NCBI RefSeq assembly: GCF_041296385.1
Contig: NC_091013.1
Span: 70,153,563-70,217,562 of the forward strand
DNA: 64,000 nt
Source of the DNA: Aphelocoma coerulescens
Taxonomy: Eukaryota > Chordata > Aves > Passeriformes > Corvidae
Direction: 5' to 3'
The position numbers and the translations under genes are program-made. Below are positions 13,331-25,465 of this stretch, in pieces. How positions within the stretch are numbered: the first letter of the stretch is position 1; every line of letters begins with the position of its first letter. A model generated the notes under the pieces. That model was given only the letters and a program-made list of their open reading frames with translations. It made no database searches and was not told the origin of the DNA.

Positions 13331-13535
13331 CCCTTCCCTTCCCTTCCCTTCCCTTCCCTTCCCTTCCCTTCCCTTCCCTTCCCTTCCCTTCCCTTCCCTT
13401 CCCTTCCCTTCCCTTCCCTTCCCTTCCCTTCCCTTCCCTTCCCTTCCCTTCCCTTCCCTTCCCTTCCCTTCCCTTCCCTTCCCTTCCCTTCCCTTCCCTT
13501 CCCTTCCCTTCCCTTCCCTTCCCTTCCCTTCCCTT
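13331..13535. repeat. Perfect (CCCTT)41 pentanucleotide array
   Basis: 205 bp of CCCTT (AAGGG on the - strand) with no interruption, followed by the variant CCTTT. Because five is not a multiple of three, every frame reads as a five-residue peptide repeat with no stop. The 113-residue frame over it (13225-13566), rich in L, P, F and S, is therefore an artefact. The tract is pure pyrimidine on + and pure purine on -, a composition that can form triplex DNA, and the G-rich strand can form quadruplexes. Perfect arrays of this length are usually recent and length-variable between individuals. The length shown may also reflect assembly of reads across the repeat. Confidence 0.98.
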
Positions 13536-14709
13536 CCTTTACAGTAGATTGCCTTTGTGTGTATAAAAGTTATAAAGGCTCAATATATGAAGACACTGCA
13601 CTCAGTTTCTGTTTTTTTCCTTTGGAACGTACCCGAGTGACAAATATCATGCATTTCCCAAGGGCTACCTGGAGTTTCTGTGTCCTGAACGGGCACTGAT
13701 GGAAAGTGTCTGTAGCTGTCTCCCCAGCAGCCTGTTTTCTGGAGTCATTCTGCCCTTTGCCTGCTACAACCACAAACCAGTCCCAGCAGCACTTTGCAAT
13801 AAATAAAGGGGTAATAACGTCCAATTTATGTACTAAAAAAATGCACATCTATCCTGTTTATTAAGTCTGATCATTTATATATTATGTTTACATTTAACAG
13901 ACCTGATTACTATATAGGTATATATTTTTATTTGTGTTTGGAATCTCTCCTCACTTTTATTTGTACATACATTTCCTCTTGATTGAAGAAATTCTCAAAT
14001 GATATTGAATGGAAAAAAATAAGCACATTCAGTTGGTTTGCAGAACACATCATTCAGTAATAGTGTACAGCCTGCACCATAGCATCTGAAACTAAATAGT
14101 TCAGTGGGTTTGTATTTGCATAAAAAAAACTTTTATTCACTGTGTAATGCTGCTACACAGGTGGCAGACAGGAATGTGAAAAGCAAGGATTGAAGGTTAA
14201 GGAAGAATAAAGAGAATATTAAACATCATATTGGGCTCCACTGGAAAAGAAAATGTCAGAGGATAAAAATATGTTGCATATTCTTGAGGATCAGGAAGAT
14301 CAGATGAAAGGAAGACTCACAGCCATGTGAAAAAAAGAACATTTGGAATGGATGAAGAGCTTCATAAGGAGTAAGTATCCTCTTCTACTTGAAAAGAAGA
14401 AAATTTAATATTTTTTATTTAGTTAGTGATGACATATGGTGTTGAAATAAAGTTTCAATAATGATCAGCACCTGTATTCAGCCCTCCTTGTTGCACACAG
14501 AGTGCAAGTGCTGCAGCTGTCATAACTCCAGGAGGCTCCCAAGACAGCCGGATTGTCCTTCTCTGTCCAAGCCATCCACTGTTAATGAAAGTTTTTGCAC
14601 TGGTGAACAGAGAAGGCAAAGTCTCTGTGGAGACATCTGTATGTTAGAAAGTATATGGAATCTAAAAGAAGTGAGAAGTTGAAAATTCAGACAGAACAGA
14701 AAGGAGCCT
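13536..14709. other. AT-rich non-coding DNA, no gene seen
   Basis: Nothing recognisable between the pentanucleotide array and the CR1 fragment. Short frames on both strands lack domains and splice context. Confidence 0.5.
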
Positions 14710-15591
14710 TCGGGCAGTTTGCTGCACCCTCACCAAGTTTTCAGAGGCACTCAGCTGGGAGGAAAGGCAAACACGTCAGAGGGGAGAGTCATCTTCAGAA
14801 CGATCTGGGAGAGGGGGCTGGCAGGAACTATAGGAACAAGCACGAGTTAAAGTCCTGCACCTGGGACAAAATAACCACAGAGCACAGTGCAGGATGTGTG
14901 TGCCTGGGGAGCACCTTGCTGCAAGGTACCTGGGGGTCCTGGCAGACAACAAGCTGAGCATGAGTCTGTGGAGAACCATGGTAGCAGTAAAGGCAAATCA
15001 GCTCCTGGGTTGCATTTGCAGGAGCATCACTAGAAGTACAGAGATATGGCCATTTTACAATACTCAGTGCTTGTCAGGCTGCATCCAGAGTCCTGTGTCC
15101 AGGTCTGATCCCCACAACTCAAGAAAGATGCAGACAGACTGGAGGAGGTCCACAGAAGTGCCACAAAGATGATTAAAAGGGCTGAAGAATCTGCTGTAAG
15201 GGGAAAGGCTGAAGGAGTGATGTCATTTATTTGTGAAGAGAGGGCTCAGTGGGGACCTCATCACAGCATAGCAGTGCTTAAAGGGCAGCTGCAAAGGTGA
15301 CAGGCTCTCTTTTCACAAGGAGCCAGATGGGGAAAACAAGAGACAGTGAGTATAAATTGTGCTGGAAGAGATTTCATCTTGACATAGTAAAGAATTTTTT
15401 TTCAGTGAGAGCAATCAGTCACTGGAACAACTTCCCCAGGTATGTGGTAGAGTCCCCACCACCGGAAGTTTTTAAGATGAGATTGGACAGGATGCTAGAT
15501 GATGTCATCTAGGATTCCTTTCCCATGAAAGGTAGAACCAGATGATCCTTGAAGGCCACTTCCAGCCTGGGCTATTCTGATTTTGTTGTAT
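14710..15591 (+). mobile_element. CR1 LINE fragment, ORF2 3' part to end, frameshifted
   Basis: About 880 bp of a CR1 retrotransposon reaching from the late reverse transcriptase region of ORF2 to near the 3' end. The reading moves between frames, so the copy is broken. One frame near 14710-14957 covers the region before GTCCTGCACCTGGG. A second at about 14894-15172 gives YLGVLADNKLSMS and NQLLGCICRS, typical of CR1 ORF2. A third at 15297-15512 gives VKNFFSVRAISHWNNFP and the ORF2 tail. The end reads CCAGATGATCCTTGAAGGCC, then CAGCCTGGGCTATTCTGAT, a decayed CR1 terminus. More insertions and substitutions are visible than in the copy at 3225-3609, so it is probably older or from a different subfamily. 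Confidence 0.92.
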
Positions 15592-18500
15592 TCTGCAGCG
15601 CTGGAAATAGCAAAGCAACAGTCTCAGGCCCAAACAGCACTACAGTACCAGGGAGAGAAGAAGAGTTTCCAGTCTTTTCCAAATTCAGCAAACCACAATA
15701 AACCAGCAAAAGAGAATAAAGACTTCACAGCAGGATCCTCCAGGAGGGGAAGGGCAAAGAAGAAAAGCAGGGGAAAATGAGGGACTATAATGTTCTTTCT
15801 CCAGCAATACCTAGAGACACGTGTCTCCCATGTAAATTTACTGCTTGGAGCTGTCCAATTTCATAAATGTGATAGAACATTTCTGCCAATAAAAGGCATA
15901 CAGGTAGACATGAATACTCTGCAGCTGGCATTGTTGTATATAAAACACCTGGAATAAATTATAGCCTTAGGAATCCATCAAGTGTTTCTAATTCAGTTAT
16001 CTGAGCATTACACTGAGCATATAAGTTGTTTCAAATACTAGAAATATTCCCCAAAACAGTGGCTGTTCATTTTGTAAGTGTTTATGTTAGGTACCCCACA
16101 GAAACAAAATATTTTGAAAGCCACATTGAAAAGCTATTAAAAATATTAAAGAATCAGTGATGAAAGAACAGAAAGCAGTAAAAGTAATGTTATTTTATTA
16201 CAGACATGTATAGGTTTTATCTGTAATTAGAAACCATTATACTAGTTACTACCCCAGTGGCTAGAAAGCACTACTTCCCTCACGAAGAATTTGCCATCTA
16301 AGAAAATAAGATAAATAAAAGATGTAATTGGTCTCATGTAGCTTTAGTCATGTAAAAATAAGGCTCTTCCAAAGCAGAGTAGAAAGAGAGAAACTCAGAG
16401 AGATCTCTCTCTCTCTCAGATCAGATACCCAGTTCTTGGGTGGCCAAGTTGAGTGAGATCCAGAATGACTCGCCTCATGGCTATGAAGTGGTCAGGCAGC
16501 AGAAGGGCCACGTGAATACCCATGAAACTGCTCACGTGCAGGTAGGGAAGCCTGGGCACACAACACAGAGACAGAGGAAAAATACTGAAAAAACCCTGAA
16601 AATTTTATTAGAGCTTTGCAGGGAAATCCAGATCAGGAGGTCTGCCTGAGGTCCCAGATAAAAAAGTTAGAGGCATTTTGTTTCCACTGGAAACTCTTGG
16701 TAAAGACTCTTCTACTGAGAAATGGAAGGTTCTGAAAATCAGAAGAGTATTTTCTGAACATCATTTAGCATAAGTCTTTAGTCTATTTTTAAATAAAAGC
16801 AAATTCTTGACAAATTCTAGTTAAAAATAAGTTTAATAAACTTAAATACTGTATCCAAGGTAGGAGGTAGCAATGGTAGGGTTTTTTTTCCTCTCTTTAT
16901 GCTAATTTGCCTGCTAGAAACTTCTACCTGGCCCTGCCTTCCACAATCTACTGCTATGGTTTTGTTCTTGGATGCGATGTATGCTAAATGTCTAAAATCA
17001 AAGCAGCAGAAAATAATCTAAGAAATCAATAGAGAAGTAGCAGAACTGAAAAATCACAAGCTTGGTGGCTGCTACCCATTGCTTGGTACCACAGCTTGGT
17101 TTTGCTGTACACCATTTGATACATTTCCCTGCACCACCTTATTGCTTTTTTTTTAAGGCCTGTCCTTGCAATTTAGAATCCACAAGGCTGCTGAGCTCTG
17201 TGGAAACCTTAATTTGCCACCTCTTCGAGGCACAGACTTTGTCTTTACTCCTGGAGGCACACAGGATGCGATCAGCACTACACAAATATTATCTGAGATA
17301 ACGTAATGGCAACTCTCCACAAAAGGTGTGTTAGGGTGGATTTAGAGTTCTCCAAATGTCTTCCATCACAGTGGACAAACAAGTAACACATTCAGCAACC
17401 AGTTTGCAGCCCACAAAGGACCAGCCTTAAGGGATTATTACCCAGTACCATCTCATTTCTCACTGACACCAAACACTAACAACATCTCCAGCATAAACAC
17501 ACATTCGATTCAACAATGTTATCATCACCCTCAGTGCACACATCAAACAGCTGAAAAGGACCAGCTAGCCATCGATACATAAATGAGCCCTGCAACATCA
17601 GCTGGGGCAATTGAACACCTAATTCTGGTGCTGCTTCCAAGGTGATAAAATCTAAATAGTGGAAGAAATGTATTGAGTAAAATAAAGCTCACAGTCAAGA
17701 AACATCAAGATTCTTTATGGAATTCTTTGAATTAAATTAGTTGTATTGAACTACAAAAAGCATGGAGCTCATCTAGTTCCATCCATGCCTGAGGCCAAGT
17801 AGAGGAAACTCAGGCTGAGACCAAATCAATTTATTTTCAGTCAGGTCTAAATTTTTGAACAACAACTGCCCCACAGTTGCTGTTCTGGGTGCACAATTAC
17901 TACTGCTAAAATGAACACTATTAATCCAAAGAGTTAGTGCAGCACAAAATGGAAAGAAAATATCCTTCACATAAAGTATGTCTCTCCCAAAAGCCTCAAG
18001 TGTTTGTGCTTTAGTCTCATTTTAAGGGCCTTTTTATGGTACTTTGATGGTGTGAAATAGGTCAAGGAAAACCTCTAAATTAGGAAAACAACAGGCAAAG
18101 AGCTATGAGGGTCCTCTTCCTCCTTCCACTCCCCTCAGCCCAGGGCTCCCAGAGGAGGTGCCTGCTCAGGAGTACACAGGGGCTCTTGTCTAGGGATTTC
18201 ACTGTGGCCTCAGGTGTCTGTCACCTCCCAGGGCGCAGACACACGGGGAGGTAGCAGCATCCACCCCGTCCCCACTCAGACAACTACAGCCAGAGCTGCA
18301 CAAAGCCATTCTTTCATCCTCTTGGTACTCTTCCCTGCACAGCCATGTAAGTCGGGAATAACTCCATTACTGCAGCAAAAGGGCAGCAGCATAAAACTCA
18401 GCGTGAATGAGGTCAGATGAGTACAGCTCCCAGCTAATGTGTAAAATGAACACTTGGTTTCGTATCACTGATTTGATCCACCATTCTGCAGTTACCAATC

Positions 18501-18787
18501 AAACGTTTTTCTAGGAGCCTGACATCCAGAACCAATACTTTAAATCAGGAAAAAAAGACCATCCAATCACGTTAAGAAAATGGAGAACATGAACTGAAAT
18601 TTAATGTCTAATTACATTATCCATATACGCAGTATGCATTCAGATTATAAAAATCTCGAATGACTGAAATACAGTTTGCAAGAAAGGAATCCTAGACTGT
18701 GCTTACTCACAGGAATGAGGGAATGAGGGTCTTTACACAGAAAGGAGTCACACAATATTTGCACTCACATAATGAACCTGGATTCTG

Positions 18788-18803
18788 AAAAAAAAAAAAA
18801 AAA
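18788..18803 (+). repeat. A16 homopolymer
   Basis: Sixteen consecutive A. No retrocopy or LINE body is recognisable upstream, so it is listed as simple sequence only. Confidence 0.9.
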
Positions 18804-21460
18804 CTCACGATGGGCATTAGATCTTCCAATGGTTCAGACAGGGAAAAATGTATGGAGTTTAAAGAAAAAAGATAGAACATTGGGCAAGATCCAACCCATT
18901 TGCTTCTGGTACTCAAACTGTGGATTGCAGTACACAGATTTGGAATCTGACTCGCAGCAGGGGCATCCAGATTTGATCCATCCCTTTGTAGTTAGTAGAG
19001 AGGATAAAACTGAACCAGAGACAATTTCCCTGTGTGAGCCCTGCCCTAGAGGCACTCAACAGGAAAATCACTGTAAAAAAGCTCCCACCCTTTTGTGGGG
19101 CTTAAGGAGGCCAGTCAGACCAATATAAAATACCTCTTCTCAGAGTGCAGATGTCCCAGATAGGGAGAGGCACTTGCATGCACAGGGCTCACTTATTTTA
19201 AAAGAGCAAAGGGGGATGAGCACTTCACACAGTGACCCTGGCAGGCAGAGCATGCACCTACCAGGGGTCTGAGATCCTGACCCCACACTGTGTTGCCTGA
19301 TGGATTTGATTGAATGTCTGTAAGGAGTACACTAAAGCACCAGACATTTGGGGTATTTGGATGGCAGGGAGAGGGGAGAAATTCTTGTTGTGGCAACTGC
19401 TCTTCCAGGAAGCCAAAGAGGAATCTTCACAAGCCAGAAAAATCTGGAGCAAAGGACTGTGGCCCCAAAGCCTCAAAGTTAGGGCACTCAGGTGAGAGAA
19501 GGGAGTTCTGATTCCTGGCTCTGGCCTTTATCCGATAAAGATCTAATATAATAAGAGTAAGCAGTTCAGGGACTTTTGTTGATCATTGTCTTAATTGGCT
19601 GAAGTGCAAGGATACTGTTCTATGTATTGATTTTCTAATCAAATTAGTGTCTGGTATTTACTCTCCATATGTTTATTCCTTTGTTGTTCAAGGCTCTCTA
19701 ATGTCCCATGGGGGTTTGTGTCCAAGTTAAAAGTTTATTGTCCCGTGCCTTCTCTGAATATGCACACAATGGATCAGGCTCTCATAACCATGCTGAAGGG
19801 GAGAATTTATTTATCTTTTTAACCAACAAAGCTGCTGATAAAGAATTAGTCTTGCATTTAGGGAAATCAGTTTCATTATGAATTGCACTGCTTCGGATTT
19901 CCTGCCTCACAGAATAGCCTGACTAACTCTGCCTCAGTTTCACACTAAAAATCCTGGGTGTGATGAAGATGTCAGAAGTTTTAGGCTGTGATGAGACAAC
20001 TGAAGTCTCTCTACCATGCACAGCAGGCTGCAGGATGCCTGTTCTGAGAAGCTGGGTTCTGCCCTCCCTGAGTCCAATGGCTTCTCCACCAGGTACTCCA
20101 TTTACTTGGCCTGGGAAGCGAGTCCTGAGCCAGGGGAATAAAATATTATACACGTTTCAGAAGCATCTCATAATGCAAAAGGGGGAAATCTTGTTACAAT
20201 GCACTCCAAGAAGCCTATTCAAGGTAATCACATTTGTATTTTTAAAATGAGACAGCATTCACAAAATGTCAGCATTGCAGCCAAGACATAAACAATGTTA
20301 CCCAGGACATAGTCCAGAAGCAACAAAATAGTTTATGACACTTCCTGTCCTCAGAGTCCTCCTTTCTACTTCCTAATGAACTTTAATAAGAGGATGTACC
20401 AGTATTTGTGCACAACGATCTCCAGGCTGGCCACTTCATATAAATGCTTTTCTCAATAAAGGAAACACCATGCAAAAAAATTAAAGGTTAAAAATTAAAG
20501 ATAAATGCCAAACTTCTTTCTCTATAATTTAATTATACCCCAAAATAGAATCTGCAGTAGGTTTTTAAATGTTTATTTTTCTGATGAAGATATTTTTTGT
20601 AAAATAGATTAAATTTGCTTTCTTTGTTTATCCATGAATTTATTTAATTACCCAATAGTAAAAGATAGGAGATATAAAACAAAGTAGTTCTGAGTCGGTT
20701 AGAGGTTTCGGAGAAACAGTTGCAGGAGGTTTTTTGTGCAGAAGTGGTGATGAGCTTTCAGAATAGGAAACAACCTAAACTAAGGGAGCAGTACAAGGGT
20801 ATTTCTTTCACTGATGGATTGAGGCAAAATAGACCTGAAGAAAAGTATTTGACTTATTTTCATTTTAAAAACATCAAAATATGATGCTGACAATACACGC
20901 TTCATTTCAGAATTACAGCTTCTAGTATTGACTACTAAACACAAGCATAAGTTAACACATGCTTTTAACCATGAAAAAACCATATCTCAGCAAAGTAATT
21001 AAGTCACTTTTATATGCCTTCTTGAATAAGGATGAAATTCTGAACCATTCTGCAAAATGCTTTGGGGCAAAATTTTGAAAATTAATCTGAAAGGGTCAAT
21101 ACACCAGCATCACACTCTAATGAATTTGTACAGAGATAAGCAAAGAACAGTGGATTCAGGATTTTCAGGCACATCATTGCTGAGAGCAAAAACTACTATA
21201 TTTTAAGACAGATAATGTATTTCTAAAAAGCTGTCCTGGCAAAAAGGAGATTATATCAGAACCTGGAATTTACCTTGTGCTATGGCATGAGTTTAACAAA
21301 GCCTTTTACAATCAAAACTGAAACAACAAAGTCAGAATTGCCTCTCTATAGTAACAATGATCAGTTCTCAAGAAAGCTGAAAGTTATTGTGGAAGCAGCA
21401 TGATGTCATTGTAATTAGATTTATAAGCTGCAAATAAATACCTACCCAACCTCGCTCCCC

Positions 21461-21593
21461 ACCAAAAAACCAACCAACAACAAAAAAAACCCTGAAAAAA
21501 ACCAAAAACAAAATAAAACCCACACATACATACAGAAACAACAACAAACAACGAAACAAAACAAAACAAGCAAAACAAACCAACACCCACACA
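21461..21593. repeat. G-poor A/C-rich low-complexity tract
   Basis: About 130 bp made of AAC, AAAAC, ACCA and CACA words with only a handful of G and T on the + strand. On the - strand it gives two overlapping frames rich in F, V, L, C and W that mimic membrane proteins. This comes from composition and is not coding signal. Confidence 0.85.
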
Positions 21594-24500
21594 AGACTTA
21601 AAATGAAGGAGAACTTTCTAGAGTGACAGATATGTTGTTCAAGATGCCTACCTATTTTCTATAGCATTTTACATATCAAAACATTTTTCTTTCTAAGCTT
21701 CAAGCACTGATTTATCTTTCATTTTGATGTGGCTTTCAAAAAAGACAAGGCATTGTAGTCAGACCTCAGTATGAGGTCTGTAATATGCTCTGATGGGCAA
21801 AGCATTTCTGCTGTCTTGGTCTCACAGCCATTTATTAATGGATGGGCTGATAATGCTTATTATGTGCCTGAGATAACCTCAAAAGACCAAGCAAATACAG
21901 CTAGAGTTAAATACTGCCTGTTCTTGTGAAGGTTTCTTAGCAAGAAATTCAATTGTCAATGCAAAATATATCACATTTTTGAAGAAAGAAGCAACCAGAC
22001 CGCTGAGAGCATACTAGCTGTAGAAGATGTTTGGGTAATAAGCAAAAGCACACCTCATGTCTTAAAAATTATTTAATTAATCAAAGGGCAAAGAAATCAG
22101 CATCTCATGGAAACACAGCATTCCATATCTTTTATTCCTGATTCACATGCAGGCAGGAAATAGTAGTTTTGTAGTATCACATTATCTGGTAAGAGGTACA
22201 GACAAAAATACGGTCATATCATTCAGACTACAAAGATGAGATGATCCTCTTTTATTTCCCTTGTTAGTATTTAATCATGTACTTCAAAAGAATTTCTGAA
22301 AACACAGGTTTTCCTAGTACCATTGCACCTAAAGATATACAGCTATGTTTCATATTGAAGCGTGTTTATTTGTATCCAAATGTATGCTTCTGAATTAAAT
22401 TAGTCTTAGAGGCTTACTCCTCTGCCAGCTGCTATTTGTCCTGCAGGAAAACAACTCCCTGAAGAAATGCAAATAATTCATGGTTCTTGAGGGCTTTGGG
22501 ACAATTACTCTGCCATCTGAGTTCTCAAAATTGCAGTAAGTAGGTTACACAGCCTTGGCATCATCATTCCATATGGCTGCATCTGAAATAAGATGCTGAG
22601 GTGGGTTGTAAAGTGACATAGTTTGAATACACATAATTGTATCTTAAGCTCAGCTACAAGCCCAGGCCATCACTGGTTCAATAAGGGATCAGACAGGAGG
22701 CAATTAAATTCTGTGAACATTTTATTGTCTGGGAGCTGAAAGTCTTTAGCTGAGATTAGACAACCACGGATCTTCACAGATTATAAACACTGCTCTGATG
22801 CACTGCCACTGCATTATGCAAAGAACATCATCTCACATCACAGGTAAAACTGAAAGGAAAATAATGTGAAAAGGTAATCTCAGGAGACTAAAATGCAGAA
22901 TTGATTCTGTGCCTTACACATGGGAGCCATTATTTTGGGCTACTTTTGTAAAAGCTACATGAGTAATTAAGTGAGAATAAGGTCGAAACCAGTACCTTTT
23001 CTACCATGAAATATTTCTGTGTTGACAGAATGCATTTTTCACTGGAAAATGCTTTCCCACAAAACTCCTGTCCGGCTCTTGTCAGCTTTTCCCACTTCAT
23101 CTGAGATCACCAAAACAACAGAAATAATGTAAGAGAAAGGAGATGGCTTTTTGCTGTGTGTTACTCCATTCTTGTCTTAAACTGGACTGACTTGCCCAGC
23201 TCTTTCTAAAGCCTCACCAAGCCCTTTGGGAGAATGTACCCTGGGGGCCAGAAGTTACACTAAATTTTTATGCTGTTCTTCCCATCATTACCTTTCACTT
23301 TTTGAATGCTTTATGTGATCCCCGTGGGATGGATTACTATGTACACTGGGAAGTCCCAGATCACAGAATATTTGGGACTTTTCTGCTTTCACGCTTTCCT
23401 CTCCTTTCCCTTCCTAATCATGGCATAATTCTTAAAGTAATTATAAATTTACTTTTATTTTAAGATACTCTTAATTTGATTAGTCTCATTATTCTTGCAA
23501 TACTTATTACTTTCTTCCCCCTTTAAAGTATTTTTATAAAGGATTTTCAATGCAAGACGACATTGCAAATGCAAATTTTAACAAAAATTAATGCAAATCA
23601 AGATTTATTATTCAAAAATAGATTAGTTTATTCATTTTTAAGAAACAAGCATCCTATCTACTTCACAAGAACAGTTCTTGGATCTTGGACTGTGTTCTGA
23701 GGCACTTATAATTCAGTCTTGACTAAAGATACAAGAACCATAAATCAGTAAAGGAGGAAAGGGGGAAACATATTTCTTTTCCCCCCCAGCAACAGCAGCT
23801 GGACTATGTAGCACCCATGGTGCCATCGATTATGCTGAACACATGAATAGATTGCCTTTATTAACAAATATGATTCAGAACCGCAGATTAACTCTTTTCT
23901 GGAGCACACAATATCTGTTATTTGTCACTGTGGTATCAGTCATAGAGCCTTAAGAGGTATTTATTCCCAGTTTCCTAAAGAAAAATATTGTTTAATATAA
24001 GCTGAAAGTGCAACCACATCAAATGATGGGACAATATGTAAGGGATTTACAAAATTTAAAAAAAGGCAGAATTTTTAGAAGATAAACTCAGTTAAGTACT
24101 TAAGAAGCTCTAAGGAAAGAATGCCCCTGAAAGGGTGTTGGGGGTTTTGTCAGGTTCATCACAGATACGCCTTAGTCCAACACTGCACAGAATTGTAACA
24201 GCTATCATCCCATTTGCTATGGATATTTCACAAGATTTACTGAAAAGGCATTGGAAAGGGTGCATATAGCAATGATAGTGGAGGTTACTGTTTCACAAAA
24301 AATATAAGGTTGGAGATGGTTCAAAAACTAAACCAGTCTGAGTCTGTGTTTTCCAGTTTGGAATTCCCAAGGCAGATATTCCAAACTGCAAGGGAGCATA
24401 CAAAAAAAAGTGGCCTGGTTTCCCATGGCACTAAACATCCCAAGTAACACAGGAGTGCATTTGTTCATTTCTGTGAAAACTGGAGTTCATGCTTTGCCCT

Positions 24501-24917
24501 GAGGCTAGACACCTATTTTGGGGTAGCCAAAATCTGGGAAGTTTTTCTTAGTTCGAGGTAGTTCACAAAATTAATACAAAACATTGAACAACCAAAAAGG
24601 TGTTCTAGGCTCATCTCTGATTATCTGATTTCTTAAAATAATTGCAGGTAATGGAAGGAATCAGGAAGCTGGAAAGACTTTTGTATGGTGTATTCGGTTT
24701 ATGTGGCCAGGTTTTGGTAGCAAAGGGGAGTACAGGGCTGGCTTCTGTGAGAAGCTGCCAGAAGCTTCCTCCATGTCCAGCAGAGCCAATGCCAGCCGGC
24801 TCCAGGACAGACTCATCTCTGGTAAAGGCTGGGTAATGATAGTAACAGCTCTGTGATAACATTTAAGAAGGGAAAGAAGAAATTACTGGGCAGATGTAAT
24901 TGCAGACAGGGGAGAGC

Positions 24918-25465
24918 TAAGTGAGAATATGTGAAAGAAACAGCCATGCAGATACCAAGGCCAGTGCAGAAGGAGGTGGAGGAGGTGCTCCAGGTACCAG
25001 AACTGAGATTCCCCTGCAGCCCATGGTGCAGACTATGGTGAGGGAGTTGTGCCCATGCAGCCCATGCCAGAGAAGGTGGATGTCTGAGAGGAGGCTGTGA
25101 CCCTGTGGGAAGCCTGTGCTAGAGCAGGCTCCTGGCAGGGACCTGCAGAACCATAGAGAGAGGAGCCCATGCTGGAGCAGGTTTCCTGGTAGGACCTGTG
25201 ACCTGGTGGTAGACCCACACTGGAGTTGGCTGTGCCTGAAGGATGGCACCCATGGAAGAGTGATCCATGTTGCAGCACAGAGAACTGTTGCCTGTGGGAT
25301 GGGCTCACATGGGAGAAGTTTATGGAGAACTATCTCCTGTGGGAGGAACCCCATGCAGAAGCAGGAACAATGTGTGATGAACTGACCTTAACCCCCATCA
25401 CCCATATCCTTGCACCGCTGAGAGGGAGACGGTAAAGCTGGGAATGAGGGGGTGGGGAAAGTTGG
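24918..25465 (+). mobile_element. Old avian LTR-type retroelement remnant with internal repeats
   Basis: A diverged copy of a repeat found widely in birds, which I associate with an ERVL-type LTR element. Diagnostic blocks in order are CCAGTGCAGAAGGAGG near 24960, GAGATTCCCCTGCAGCCCAT near 25006, GGCTCCTGGCAGGGACCTG near 25127, GAGCCCATGCTGGAGCAGG near 25163, ATGGAGAACTATCTCC near 25322, and GTGTGATGAACTGACC near 25373 followed by CCCCCATCACCC. The middle has a loose period of about 50 bp, with GAGCAGG-type words at 25122, 25175 and (as GAGTTGG) 25223. CpGs have mostly decayed to TG/CA, so it is old. I could not find clean TG/CA ends or a target duplication, so the borders are approximate. 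The 145-residue - strand frame inside it (24917-25354) is an artefact. Confidence 0.7.

Larger units (their letters stand above)
15592..24917. other. AT-rich non-coding DNA, no gene seen
   Basis: More than 9 kb with no supportable gene or recognisable interspersed element. Small items: the self-complementary word AGAGAGATCTCTCT at 16397-16410, an A16 run at 18788-18803, and a G-poor A/C-rich tract at 21461-21593. The stretch 22000-24100 is very AT-rich and contains homeodomain-like TAATTA words beside an ATCAAAG word at 22073-22086. That is compatible with a regulatory element but is not evidence for one. A fragment near 17750-17800 faintly resembles the reverse end of an old CR1 but was not called. 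Confidence 0.5.

Noticed and set aside
13225..13566. 113-residue frame with repeated L-P-F-P-S units
   Set aside because: It is only the translation of the perfect CCCTT array. Every frame of a stop-free pentanucleotide repeat stays open.
16397..16410. 14-bp palindrome AGAGAGATCTCTCT
   Set aside because: Part of a short GA/CT simple stretch; no operator or site function is implied.
17750..17860. CATCTAGTTCCATCC resembling the reverse end of a CR1-type element
   Set aside because: Only one short word fits and the flanks do not continue the pattern.
21368..21592. Two overlapping - strand frames that look like transmembrane proteins
   Set aside because: They come from the A/C-rich, G-poor tract. 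Strand composition forces F, V, L, C and W residues.
24917..25354. 145-residue - frame and its shadows
   Set aside because: Lies inside the old LTR-type repeat remnant and is explained by it.
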